This document shows positions 52,988 to 63,068 of a stretch of DNA of 64,000 nucleotides, in pieces. Origin of the DNA: Pantoea sp. Ap-967. Its GTDB lineage: Bacteria > Pseudomonadota > Gammaproteobacteria > Pseudomonadales > Pseudomonadaceae. The position numbers and the translations under genes were made by a program. Every line of letters begins with the position of its first letter. Position 1 is the stretch's first letter. The stretch spans positions 1 through 64,000 of the forward strand of contig NZ_VWXK01000030.1 in assembly GCF_011752565.1 (NCBI RefSeq), read 5' to 3'. The notes beneath the pieces were generated by a model. The model was not told the origin of the DNA and did no database searches. It saw only the letters and a program-made list of their open reading frames with translations.

Positions 52988-53842
52988 CTACACCCGGCCC
53001 AGTGCCTTCGCATGATGGCGCAGGTGCTCGTCGATGAAGCTGGCGATGAAGTAGTAGCTGTGGTCATAGCCAGGCTGCAAACGCAGGGTCAGGGCATGCC
53101 CCCCTTTGCGTGCCGCCTGCTCCAGCGCTTCGGGCTTGAGCTGTTTTTCGAGGAAGTCGTCACGGTCGCCCTGGTCCACCAGCAGCGCTGGGCACTGGCC
53201 AGCCGGGGTTTCGGCCAACAGCACGCTGGCATCCCACTCGCGCCAGCGGGTGCGGTCTTCACCCAGGTAACGGCCCAAGGCCTTCTCGCCCCATGGGCAA
53301 TCCATCGGGTTGCTGATCGGCGAGAACGCCGACACCGAGCGGTAGCGCCCAGGGTTGCGCAAGGCGCACACCAGCGCACCGTGGCCGCCCATGGAGTGGC
53401 CGCTGATGCTGCGCTGGTCACTGGCCGGGAAGTGCGCCTCGATCAATGCCGGCAACTCCTGCACCACGTAGTCGTGCATGCGGTAGTGCTGGGCCCAGGG
53501 TTGCTGGCTGGCATTGAGGTAGAACCCCGCGCCCAGGCCAAAGTCCCAGGCGCCGTCCGGGTCGCCCGGCACCTGCTCGCCACGCGGGCTGGTGTCGGGA
53601 GCGACGATGATCAGGCCAAGCTCGGCGGCCAGGCGCTGGGCGCCGGCCTTCTGCATGAAGTTCTCGTCGGTGCAGGTGAGGCCGCTGAGCCAGTACAGCA
53701 CCGGCAGCTTTTCACCCTGCTCGGCTTGCGGCGGCAGGTAGACGGCGAACACCATGTCGCAACCCAGCACCTTGGAGTGGTGCCGGTAACGCTTGTGCCA
53801 GCCGCCGAAGCTTTTCTGGCAAGAGATGTTGTCCAGGCTCAT
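52988..53842 (-). CDS. fghA: S-formylglutathione hydrolase
   Basis: Last step of glutathione-dependent formaldehyde oxidation, releasing formate and glutathione. The 284-aa esterase-D family protein has the nucleophile motif GHSMGGHGAL, oxyanion region LSGLTCTDENFMQKAG and late Asp/His in the DQGDRDDFL and GYDHSYYF segments. It lies 8 nt after adhC on the same strand; the pair works together. Confidence 0.97.
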   Translation of the reverse strand: MSLDNISCQKSFGGWHKRYRHHSKVLGCDMVFAVYLPPQAEQGEKLPVLYWLSGLTCTDENFMQKAGAQRLAAELGLIIVAPDTSPRGEQVPGDPDGAWDFGLGAGFYLNASQQPWAQHYRMHDYVVQELPALIEAHFPASDQRSISGHSMGGHGALVCALRNPGRYRSVSAFSPISNPMDCPWGEKALGRYLGEDRTRWREWDASVLLAETPAGQCPALLVDQGDRDDFLEKQLKPEALEQAARKGGHALTLRLQPGYDHSYYFIASFIDEHLRHHAKALGRV

Positions 53843-53850
53843 GGCTGACC

Positions 53851-54963
53851 TCAGAAGTGGATCACGCTACGAATGCTCTTGCCTTCGTGCATCAGGTCGA
53901 AGGCCTTGTTGATGTCTTCCAGGCCCATGGTGTGGGTAATGAAGGTATCCAGCGGAATCTCGCCCTTCTCGGACATTTCCACGTAGCTTGGCAGCTCGCT
54001 GCGCCCACGCACGCCACCGAATGCCGAACCGCGCCAGACGCGGCCGGTCACCAACTGGAACGGACGGGTGGCGATTTCCTGGCCGGCACCGGCAACCCCG
54101 ATGATGACCGACTCGCCCCAGCCCTTGTGGCAGCATTCCAGGGCCGCACGCATCAGTTGAACATTGCCGATGCACTCGAAGGAGAAGTCCACGCCACCGT
54201 CGGTGAGGTCGACGATCACTTCCTGGATCGGGCGGTCGTAGTCTTTCGGGTTGATGCAGTCGGTAGCACCCAGTTGGCGGGCGATTTCGAACTTGGCCGG
54301 GTTGATGTCGATGGCGATGATGCGCGAGGCCTTGGCCTTGACCGCACCAATCACCGCCGACAGGCCAATGCCGCCCAGGCCGAAGATGGCCACGGTGTCA
54401 CCGGCCTTGACCTTGGCGGTGTTGAGCACCGCACCGATGCCGGTGGTAACGCCGCAACCGAGCAGGCAAACCTTCTCCAGCGGGGCTTCCTTCTGGATCT
54501 TGGCCACGGAGATTTCCGGCAACACGGTGTACTCGGAGAAGGTCGAGGTACCCATGTAGTGGAACAGCTGCTGGCCCTTGTAGGAGAAGCGCGTGGTGCC
54601 GTCGGGCATCAGGCCCTTGCCCTGGGTGGCGCGGATGGCCTGGCACAGGTTGGTCTTGCCCGAGAGGCAGAACTTGCACTTGCCGCATTCGGGGGTATAC
54701 AGCGGGATCACATGGTCGCCCACGGCCACGGAAGTGACGCCCTCGCCCACCGCCTCGACGATCGCGCCACCTTCATGGCCGAGAATCGACGGGAAGATAC
54801 CTTCCGGGTCGGCACCAGACAGGGTGTAGGCGTCGGTGTGGCAAACACCGCTGGCAACCACGCGCAGCAACACTTCGCCGGCCTTGGGCATGGCCACGTC
54901 GACTTCGACGATTTCCAGGGGTTTCTTGGCCTCGAAGGCGACGGCGGCACGGGACTTGATCAT
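53851..54963 (-). CDS. adhC: S-(hydroxymethyl)glutathione dehydrogenase (class III ADH)
   Basis: Oxidises S-hydroxymethylglutathione, the adduct of formaldehyde and glutathione, to S-formylglutathione using NAD. The 370-aa zinc enzyme has catalytic ligands Cys41 (GVCHTD) and His63 (LGHEGG), structural zinc CGKCKFCLSGKTNLC and Rossmann motif GLGGIGLSAV. ATG at 54963 with GGAGTG upstream; a GTG one codon earlier is less likely. Divergent from the LysR gene. Confidence 0.97.
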   Translation of the reverse strand: MIKSRAAVAFEAKKPLEIVEVDVAMPKAGEVLLRVVASGVCHTDAYTLSGADPEGIFPSILGHEGGAIVEAVGEGVTSVAVGDHVIPLYTPECGKCKFCLSGKTNLCQAIRATQGKGLMPDGTTRFSYKGQQLFHYMGTSTFSEYTVLPEISVAKIQKEAPLEKVCLLGCGVTTGIGAVLNTAKVKAGDTVAIFGLGGIGLSAVIGAVKAKASRIIAIDINPAKFEIARQLGATDCINPKDYDRPIQEVIVDLTDGGVDFSFECIGNVQLMRAALECCHKGWGESVIIGVAGAGQEIATRPFQLVTGRVWRGSAFGGVRGRSELPSYVEMSEKGEIPLDTFITHTMGLEDINKAFDLMHEGKSIRSVIHF

Positions 54964-55046
54964 CACAGCACTCCAGACAGGGGATCGATTCAGGCCAGCA
55001 GTGTAATCCAGGCGCTTTTGATGAATAATCCGGGCAAAGCCAAAAC

Positions 55047-55068
55047 ATTATTGCCATACAGGGATAAT
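55047..55068. promoter_or_regulatory. Candidate LysR site between adhC and the regulator
   Basis: ATTAT (55047-55051) and ATAAT (55064-55068) form an inverted repeat in the AT-rich divergent promoter region, three bases before the regulator start. Suggested only by position and symmetry. Confidence 0.3.
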
Positions 55069-55070
55069 CA

Positions 55071-55967
55071 ATGAACAGCCGCTGGGAAGGCATCGATGAG
55101 TTCGTTGCCGTGGCAGAAATGGGCCAGTTCACTGCCGCCGCCGAGCGCCTGGGGGTGTCGTCCTCGCATATCAGCCGGCAAATTGCCCGCCTGGAAGAGC
55201 GCCTGCAAACGCGCCTGCTGTACCGCAGCACCCGCCGCGTGACCTTGAGCGAGGCCGGGCAGACCTTCCTGCAGCACTGCCAGCGCCTGCAGGACGGGCG
55301 GGAGGAAGCCCTGCGGGCGATCGGCGACCTGGCGAGCGAGCCCAAGGGGCTGCTGCGCATGACCTGCGCGGTGGCCTATGGCGAGCGTTTCATCGTGCCG
55401 CTGGTGACGCGCTTCATGGCCCTGTACCCGCAGTTGCGGGTGGACGTGGAGCTGAGCAACCGCACCTTGGACTTGCTGCATGAAGGCATGGACCTGGCGA
55501 TTCGCCTGGGCCGGCTGGCCGACTCCCGGTTGGTGGCCACCCGCCTTGCACCACGGCGCATGTACCTGTGCGCCTCACCCGCCTACCTTGAACGCTACGG
55601 CCGCCCCCACAGCGTGTCGGAACTGGCCCGGCACAATTGCCTGATCGGCAGTTCGGACCTGTGGGCCTTGCAGCAGGATGGGCGCGAGATCAGCCAACGG
55701 GTGCAGGGCAACTGGCGCTGCAACAGTGGCCAGGCGGTGCTGGACGCGGCGTTGCTGGGGATGGGGTTGTGCCAGTTGCCGGACTATTACGTGCTCGAAC
55801 ACCTGAACAGTGGTGCGCTGGTGTCGTTGCTGGAGGGGCATCAGCCGCCGAATACCGCGGTGTGGGCGTTGTACCCGCAGCAGCGGCATCTGTCACCCAA
55901 AGTGCGGCGCTTGGTGGATTACCTGAAGGAAGGGTTGGCGGGGCTGCCGGAGTATCGGCAAGGGTGA
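55071..55967 (+). CDS. LysR-type regulator of formaldehyde detoxification (GfnR-like)
   Basis: 298-aa LysR regulator with an N-terminal helix-turn-helix (FVAVAEMGQFTAAAERLGVS, SSSHISRQIARLEERL) and a C-terminal ligand domain (LRMTCAVAYGERFIVPLV). It is divergent from adhC-fghA, the same layout as GfnR in P. aeruginosa, an activator of formaldehyde detoxification. Function is assigned by context and family only. Confidence 0.82.
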   Translation: MNSRWEGIDEFVAVAEMGQFTAAAERLGVSSSHISRQIARLEERLQTRLLYRSTRRVTLSEAGQTFLQHCQRLQDGREEALRAIGDLASEPKGLLRMTCAVAYGERFIVPLVTRFMALYPQLRVDVELSNRTLDLLHEGMDLAIRLGRLADSRLVATRLAPRRMYLCASPAYLERYGRPHSVSELARHNCLIGSSDLWALQQDGREISQRVQGNWRCNSGQAVLDAALLGMGLCQLPDYYVLEHLNSGALVSLLEGHQPPNTAVWALYPQQRHLSPKVRRLVDYLKEGLAGLPEYRQG

Positions 55968-55971
55968 TTTG

Positions 55972-56033
55972 CCGGCCTCTTCGCGGGGCAAGCCCGCTCC
56001 TACAGGAGCGGGCTTGCCCCGCGAAGAGGCCGG
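55972..56033. repeat. Perfect REP palindrome between the LysR gene and ispD
   Basis: Two complete REP copies head to head: 30-bp perfect arms (55972-56001 and 56004-56033) around an AC spacer. It starts five bases after the LysR stop and ends 16 bp before the ispD stop, between convergent genes, and makes a very stable hairpin on both strands. Confidence 0.95.
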
Positions 56034-56049
56034 TACAGCATTACACCAA

Positions 56050-56757
56050 TCAGCGCCGCCCAGCCCACCGCTGGCGCAGCCACTCCAGGTCTTCCGGCCG
56101 GGTGACCTTGATATTGTCGCTACGCCCTTCGACCAGTCGCGGCGCCTGCCCCGACCATTCGATGGCCGAGGCTTCATCCGTCACGCTCACCTCCGACACC
56201 AGGCACTCGGCCAGCGCCCGGTGCAAGGCGCCCAGGCGAAACATCTGCGGCGTGTAGGCCTGCCAGATGGTGCTGCGGTCCACCGTGGCACTCACCCGAC
56301 CATGGGCGTCGGCCCGCTTGAGGGTGTCGCGCGCCGGCACCGCCAGCAGCCCCCCCACCGGGTCATCGGCCAGCTCCGACAGCAGCTTGTCCAGGTCGCT
56401 ACGGGCCAGGTTCGGCCGCGCGGCATCGTGCACCAGCACCCAGTCGTCATCCGCCGCCCCCTGGGCATGCAGCAGCAACAGGGCATTGAGCACCGAATCG
56501 GCACGCTCACGCCCGCCCGCTGCACGCTGGATGCGCGCATCGCCGGCGCAGCGCAGGGCCGGCCAGTACGGGTCTTGTTCGGCAATGCTGACCACCACAC
56601 CCTTGAGCGCGGGGTGGCCAAGGAAACAGTCGAGGCTGTGCTCAAGAAGGGTCTGCCCGGCCAGCTCCAGGTATTGCTTGGGGCGGTCGGCAGCCATTCG
56701 GGCACCGACGCCCGCAGCAGGAATCACGGCCCAGAAGGCCGGTAACGGTTCACTCAT
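56050..56757 (-). CDS. ispD: 2-C-methyl-D-erythritol 4-phosphate cytidylyltransferase IspD
   Basis: Third enzyme of the non-mevalonate isoprenoid route, attaching CMP to methylerythritol phosphate. The 235-aa protein has the nucleotidyltransferase motif PAAGVGARMAADRPKQYL and VLVHDAARPN. It overlaps ftsB by 4 nt. In many bacteria ispF follows directly; here the formaldehyde genes lie between them. Confidence 0.96.
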   Translation of the reverse strand: MSEPLPAFWAVIPAAGVGARMAADRPKQYLELAGQTLLEHSLDCFLGHPALKGVVVSIAEQDPYWPALRCAGDARIQRAAGGRERADSVLNALLLLHAQGAADDDWVLVHDAARPNLARSDLDKLLSELADDPVGGLLAVPARDTLKRADAHGRVSATVDRSTIWQAYTPQMFRLGALHRALAECLVSEVSVTDEASAIEWSGQAPRLVEGRSDNIKVTRPEDLEWLRQRWAGRR

Positions 56758-57035
56758 TTTTGCGGCAGCTGGAAGAGGGTTTCACCCTCTTTGACCATTC
56801 CCAGTTCATGACGAGCCCGTTCTTCAACGGTCTCCATACCCTTCTTCAACTCCAGCACCTCGGCATCGAGCACGCGGTTACGCTCCAGCAGCCGTTCGTT
56901 CTCGGCGTGCTGTTCGTCGATCTGCTGCTTGAGCTCGGCCACTTGCGCAAGGCTGCCGTTACCCACCCAAAGGCGGTATTGCAGGCCACCGAGCAACAGG
57001 AGCAGGACAAGGAACAACCAATAGGGACTGCGCAT
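56754..57035 (-). CDS. ftsB: Cell division protein FtsB
   Basis: Small divisome protein linking FtsL and FtsQ. The 93-aa protein has one N-terminal membrane helix (MRSPYWLFLVLLLLLGGLQY), a coiled coil (about 28-70) and a short periplasmic tail. The ATG at 57035 is preferred over a TTG one codon upstream. It precedes ispD with a 4-nt overlap, the standard pair. Confidence 0.94.
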   Translation of the reverse strand: MRSPYWLFLVLLLLLGGLQYRLWVGNGSLAQVAELKQQIDEQHAENERLLERNRVLDAEVLELKKGMETVEERARHELGMVKEGETLFQLPQK

Positions 57036-57079
57036 CAAGGTATCCAGGTTAAAGACCGCCGCACACGGGCGTCATATAG

Positions 57080-57108
57080 CACGAAGCCTGGCCGAGGCCA
57101 GGCTTCGT
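57080..57108. other. Stable hairpin between eno and ftsB
   Basis: 13-bp perfect stem ACGAAGCCTGGCC/GGCCAGGCTTCGT (57081-57093 with 57096-57108). No T tract follows on either strand. Probable mRNA-stabilising or partial-termination structure. Confidence 0.6.
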
Positions 57109-57204
57109 TGACAGAAACCCGCATGAAGCGCCGGATGATTCAGTACGACAAGTCAGTACGGAAGTTCCGGCAGCCTCGGCTGCTGTCTTTTTACCATCTC
57201 TTGC

Positions 57205-58494
<1,290 letters not shown>

Positions 58495-58694
58495 TGTTGT
58501 AAGCACTCCAGAATTGACGAAAACAACGCAGCTTTAGGAAATTCTTGCCTTGCACCAGGCGGGGACGCAGCAGGCAGGCCTGGCAGAAGCAACCCCTGAC
58601 CGAGCGGTCAGGGGTAGATCGGGGCGTACTTTACCCGAGAAATGAGCCTTGCGCGGCTTTAACCGTCGGAAAACTCAGCAAAGACCTGAAAAAA
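58495..58694. other. pyrG-eno intergenic region lacking kdsA
   Basis: 200 nt with a perfect hairpin CCCCTGACC/GGTCAGGGG (58593-58601 with 58606-58614, loop GAGC), possibly the pyrG terminator although it lacks a long T tract. No remnant of kdsA is recognisable. The eno promoter should be here. Confidence 0.5.
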
Positions 58695-60323
58695 TCAGGC
58701 CTTGTTCTTCTGGGCCAGGGCCGCCTTGACGAAGCCGCTGAACAGCGGGTGACCGTCACGCGGGGTGGAGGTGAACTCCGGGTGGAACTGGCAGGCAACG
58801 AACCATGGGTGGTCCTTGGACTCGACCACCTCGACCAGCGCGCCGTCTTCGGAGCGGCCGGAAACCACCAGGCCAGCATCAACCAGCTGCGGCAGCAGGT
58901 TGTTGTTGACCTCGTAACGGTGGCGGTGGCGCTCGGTGATGATGTCCTTGCCGTAGCAGTCGTGAACCTTGGAACCGGCAGCCAGCTGGCAGTCCTGCGC
59001 GCCCAGGCGCATGGTGCCGCCCAGGTCGGAGGCTTCGGTGCGGGTTTCGACGGCACCGGTGGCATCGGCCCACTCGGTGATCAGGCCGACGACCGGGTGG
59101 CCGCTGTTGCGGTCGAACTCGGTGGAGTTGGCGTCTTTCCAGCCCATCACGTTACGGGCGAACTCGATCACGGCCACTTGCATGCCCAGGCAGATACCCA
59201 GGTACGGCACCTTGTTCTCACGGGCGTATTGCACCGCGGTGATCTTGCCTTCCACGCCGCGCAGGCCGAAACCGCCCGGTACCAGGATGGCATCGGCGCC
59301 TTCGAGCAGGCTGGTGCCCTGGTTCTCGATGTCTTCGGAATCGATGTAGCGCAGGTTCACCTTGGTACGGTTGGTGATGCCGGCGTGGCTCATCGCTTCG
59401 ATCAGCGACTTGTACGCATCCAGCAGTTCCATGTACTTGCCGACCATGGCGATGGTGACTTCCTGCTCTGGGTTGAGCTTGGCGTCCACCACCTTGTCCC
59501 ACTCGGACAGGTCGGCGCTGTTGCACTGCAGGCCGAAGCGCTCGACGACGAAGTCGTCCAGGCCCTGGGCGTGCAGCACAGCTGGGATCTTGTAGATGGT
59601 GTCGACGTCTTCCAGCGAAATCACCGCACGCTCTTCAACGTTGGTGAACAGCGCGATCTTGCGGCGCGACGAGGCATCGACCGGGTGGTCGGAACGGCAG
59701 ATCAGCACGTCCGGCTGCAGGCCGATGGAACGCAGTTCCTTGACCGAGTGCTGAGTCGGCTTGGTCTTGGTTTCGCCAGCGGTGGCGATGTACGGGACCA
59801 GGGTCAGGTGCATCAGCATGGCACGCTTGGAGCCCACTTCGACACGCAGCTGGCGAATTGCCTCAAGGAACGGCTGCGACTCGATGTCACCCACGGTGCC
59901 GCCAATTTCCACCAGGGCCACGTCGGCATCGCCGGCGCCCTTGATGATGCGGCGCTTGATTTCGTCGGTGATGTGCGGGATCACCTGGATGGTGGCGCCC
60001 AGGTAGTCACCACGACGCTCCTTGCGCAGCACGTGCTCGTAGATACGGCCCGTGGTGAAGTTGTTGTTCTGGGTCATGGTGGTGCGGATGAACCGCTCGT
60101 AGTGACCCAGGTCGAGGTCGGTTTCGGCACCGTCGTGGGTGACGAACACTTCACCGTGCTGGAACGGGCTCATGGTGCCCGGATCGACGTTGATGTACGG
60201 ATCCAGCTTGAGCATGGTGACCTTCAGGCCCCGCGCTTCCAGGATGGCCGCCAGGGAAGCCGAGGCAATGCCTTTCCCCAATGAAGAAACAACACCGCCC
60301 GTGACGAATATGTAGCGCGTCAT
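58695..60323 (-). CDS. pyrG: CTP synthase
   Basis: Makes CTP from UTP, ATP and glutamine. The 542-aa protein has the N-terminal synthetase domain (FVTGGVVSSLGKGIASASLAA with P-loop; ATIQVIPHITDEIK) and a C-terminal class I glutaminase with GICLGMQ nucleophile Cys and CQFHPEF histidine. The N-terminus MTRYIFVTGGV is standard. Upstream 269 nt separate it from tilS. Confidence 0.99.
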   Translation of the reverse strand: MTRYIFVTGGVVSSLGKGIASASLAAILEARGLKVTMLKLDPYINVDPGTMSPFQHGEVFVTHDGAETDLDLGHYERFIRTTMTQNNNFTTGRIYEHVLRKERRGDYLGATIQVIPHITDEIKRRIIKGAGDADVALVEIGGTVGDIESQPFLEAIRQLRVEVGSKRAMLMHLTLVPYIATAGETKTKPTQHSVKELRSIGLQPDVLICRSDHPVDASSRRKIALFTNVEERAVISLEDVDTIYKIPAVLHAQGLDDFVVERFGLQCNSADLSEWDKVVDAKLNPEQEVTIAMVGKYMELLDAYKSLIEAMSHAGITNRTKVNLRYIDSEDIENQGTSLLEGADAILVPGGFGLRGVEGKITAVQYARENKVPYLGICLGMQVAVIEFARNVMGWKDANSTEFDRNSGHPVVGLITEWADATGAVETRTEASDLGGTMRLGAQDCQLAAGSKVHDCYGKDIITERHRHRYEVNNNLLPQLVDAGLVVSGRSEDGALVEVVESKDHPWFVACQFHPEFTSTPRDGHPLFSGFVKAALAQKNKA

Positions 60324-60592
60324 GAAAAACCCTAGAAGTCTGCGTTAAGGCGGCCAGCGCCGCCGGAGAAAGCGAAGGAAGGCCGAAGCCCCCGATCACC
60401 TGCGTCAATCACAGTGCATCTCGAAAAACTGCCGCGTCTGTACAGACCAGGGGTATCCCCGGCATGGAGCTCGCTCGTCATTTCCAGAATCAGCCCAGCA
60501 AAAAACTGCTTGGTAATCGGCAACTGCTGTGTTTCCGGGGAAGCCACAGAAGCTGTATCAAGAAGGGAGGGTAGTCTACCCGAATGTACCCT

Positions 60593-61876
60593 TCAGCTCA
60601 AACCTTGCGCGTTCGTCGGCAGCTGCCAGTGCAGCTGGCAATTCGCCTGCGCCAGCGCCGGCAGGTTGGCCACCGCCAGCAACTGCTCGCCGCGGTACAG
60701 CAGCGGCAGGCGCGGGCGCACGAAGTGCGGGACCTGCAGCTCGTTGAGCAGGCGCTTGAGGTCGCGCCGGCCACGGCCGGGGATGTCCAGCACCTCGCCA
60801 CCCTGGCGGTAACGGATGCACAGGCCACCGGGTGCCAGCGCGGCATCGAGACGCACGTTGCCGTTGCCCGGCAATGCCAGGGGCGTAGCAGGGTCAGCCC
60901 AGGCGCACTCCCCCTCGGGCGTGCGCAGCCACTGGCCGCTCAACCACCACAGCCGACCGTGGCTGCGCACCAACCGCCCATCGGCAAGTTGCCAGACCGG
61001 CTGAGCATCGCCAGCAGCGTCGCGCAGGTCGGCCCACCCTGCCCAGTGGCGAGTGTCGGGCAAACGGGTGCGCGGGCTGAGCCAGAACTGCAGGGCATTA
61101 CGCTGGCGCGCTGGCGACAGCGCGGCGAGCACCGCAAGGTCAAGCGAATCGAGCATGGCCCAGGCCGATGCCGCGCCCTCCCCGGCCCGGCCCAGGTCAC
61201 CCTGGGCCAGTTCGTCGAGCAGGCCCAACGCCTCACCCAGGTGCTGGGCGCTGCGCGCCATGTTCTGGCAGGCCTGGGGCCAGCGTTGCCGCAACCGGGG
61301 GAATACTTCGCCACGCAGGTAGTTGCGGTCGAAGGTGGTATCGGCGTTTGACGGGTCTTCGATCCAGGCCAACCCGTTGGCCTGGGCATAGGCGAGCAAT
61401 TGCTCGCGCGAGGTGCCGAGCAAGGGCCGAACCAGGCTACCCTGCCCCAGGGAACGGCGTTCGGGCATCGCCGCCAAACCGCGCAGGCCGGCACCGCGCA
61501 GCAGGCGGAACAGCAGGGTTTCGGCCTGGTCGTCACGGTGTTGGGCGGTGAAGAGGATGTCGCCCTGCTGCAGCACCGCTTCGAACGCGCCATAGCGGGC
61601 GTCGCGGGCAGCCTGTTCAAGGCTGGCGCCAGGGGCAACCTGGACGTGGATGACCTGGAGTTCGATGCCGAGATTGTCGCAGATGGCTTGGCAGTGGGCA
61701 GGCCAGGCGTCGGCGGCGGGTTGCAGGCCGTGGTGGACATGCAGCGCACGCAATGGGGGCGATGGGTGATGGCGGGCGTAGTCTGCCAGCAGGTGCAAGA
61801 GCACGGTGGAGTCGAGGCCGCCGGAGAAGGCGATGTACCAGGTGGGAGCGTTGAGCCAAGGGGTGAGGTGGATCAT
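60593..61876 (-). CDS. tilS: tRNA(Ile)-lysidine synthetase TilS
   Basis: Converts the wobble C of the minor tRNA-Ile (CAT) to lysidine so that it reads AUA. The 427-aa protein has PP-loop SGGLDST near residue 18, the HHGLQPAAD and QHRDDQAETLLFRLLRG motifs and the C-terminal TilS domain. ATG at 61876 (MIHLTPWL); the frame continues to 61924 without support. Confidence 0.96.
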   Translation of the reverse strand: MIHLTPWLNAPTWYIAFSGGLDSTVLLHLLADYARHHPSPPLRALHVHHGLQPAADAWPAHCQAICDNLGIELQVIHVQVAPGASLEQAARDARYGAFEAVLQQGDILFTAQHRDDQAETLLFRLLRGAGLRGLAAMPERRSLGQGSLVRPLLGTSREQLLAYAQANGLAWIEDPSNADTTFDRNYLRGEVFPRLRQRWPQACQNMARSAQHLGEALGLLDELAQGDLGRAGEGAASAWAMLDSLDLAVLAALSPARQRNALQFWLSPRTRLPDTRHWAGWADLRDAAGDAQPVWQLADGRLVRSHGRLWWLSGQWLRTPEGECAWADPATPLALPGNGNVRLDAALAPGGLCIRYRQGGEVLDIPGRGRRDLKRLLNELQVPHFVRPRLPLLYRGEQLLAVANLPALAQANCQLHWQLPTNAQGLS

Positions 61877-61920
61877 TGGCGGCCTCACTTGGCTTGAGAT
61901 TGCCGGGGGTGCTTTGCACC

Positions 61921-62009
61921 CCATTCGCGGGGCGAGCCCGCGCCTACAAAAGGTTGCGACCTGCTGTAGGAGCGGGCTTGCCCCGCGAATGGGCCGCGAA
62001 GCGGCCCCG
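61921..62009. repeat. REP inverted pair between accA and tilS
   Basis: Opposed REP copies (CCATTCGCGGGGCGAGCCCG and GTAGGAGCGGGCTTGCCCCG) with extra pairing at the ends (GGCCGCGAAGCGGCC) next to the accA stop. Confidence 0.85.
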
Positions 62010-62015
62010 GGTCTA

Positions 62016-62963
62016 TCAGAGCCCGTAGCTCATCAGGCGGTCATAACGACGGGCCAGCAGCGCGTCGTGGTCGAGCTTGCCGAGCATGTCCAGCTGCTGC
62101 ACCAGGTCGGCACGGATGCTTTCGGACATCTTGGCCGGGTCGCGGTGGGCGCCGCCCAGCGGCTCCTGGATCACCTTGTCGACGATGTTCAGGCTCTTCA
62201 GGCGCTCGGCGGTGATGCCCATGGCCTCGGCAGCGTCGGCCGCCTTGTCGGCGGTCTTCCACAGGATCGAGGCGCAGCCTTCCGGCGAAATCACCGAGTA
62301 GGTGGAATATTGCAGCATGTTCAGCTGGTCGCATACGCCAATGGCCAACGCACCGCCGGAACCACCCTCACCGATCACGGTGGCGATGATTGGCGTCTTC
62401 AGGCGCGCCATCACGCGCAGGTTCCAGGCAATCGCCTCGCTCTGGTTGCGCTCTTCGGCGTCGATGCCCGGGTAGGCGCCCGGGGTGTCGATGAAGGTCA
62501 GGATCGGCATCTTGAAGCGCTCGGCCATTTCCATCAGGCGGCAGGCCTTGCGGTAGCCTTCAGGGCGCGGCATGCCGAAGTTGCGGCGTACTTTCTCGCG
62601 CACTTCGCGGCCCTTCTGGTGGCCAATGACCATGACCGGCTTGCCGTCCAGGCGCGCGGTGCCACCCACGATGGCAGCATCGTCGGAGAAGTGGCGGTCG
62701 CCGTGCAATTCTTCGAACTCGGTGAAAATGTGCTCCAGGTAGTCCAGGGTGTAAGGACGACGTGGATGACGGGCCAGGCGGGCGATCTGCCAGCTGGTCA
62801 GGTTGCCGAAGATGCTTTCGGTCAGGGTGTTGCTCTTGTCTTGCAGACGGGCAATCTCATCGCTGATGTTCAGCGAGTTGTCGTTGCCTACCAGGCGCAG
62901 GCCTTCGATCTTGGCTTGCAGGTCGGCAATCGGCTGTTCGAAATCGAGAAAATTCGGGTTCAT
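62016..62963 (-). CDS. accA: Acetyl-CoA carboxylase carboxyltransferase subunit alpha
   Basis: Part of the carboxyltransferase that makes malonyl-CoA for fatty acid synthesis. The 315-aa protein has the crotonase-like core with FIDTPGAYPGIDAEERNQSE and IGEGGSGGALAIG. ATG at 62963 (MNPNFLDFEQPI); a second ATG two codons upstream is possible. It follows dnaE on the same strand after about 105 nt. Confidence 0.97.
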   Translation of the reverse strand: MNPNFLDFEQPIADLQAKIEGLRLVGNDNSLNISDEIARLQDKSNTLTESIFGNLTSWQIARLARHPRRPYTLDYLEHIFTEFEELHGDRHFSDDAAIVGGTARLDGKPVMVIGHQKGREVREKVRRNFGMPRPEGYRKACRLMEMAERFKMPILTFIDTPGAYPGIDAEERNQSEAIAWNLRVMARLKTPIIATVIGEGGSGGALAIGVCDQLNMLQYSTYSVISPEGCASILWKTADKAADAAEAMGITAERLKSLNIVDKVIQEPLGGAHRDPAKMSESIRADLVQQLDMLGKLDHDALLARRYDRLMSYGL

Positions 62964-63068
62964 AGTCATCCGTCTTGGGTCTACGGCCAGGCGGCCGGCC
63001 GGTTGATCCGTTTGGCGCCCTACCTTAAGGGATCAGGCGCATATAGGTCGAGATTAAATTTCGTCGAT

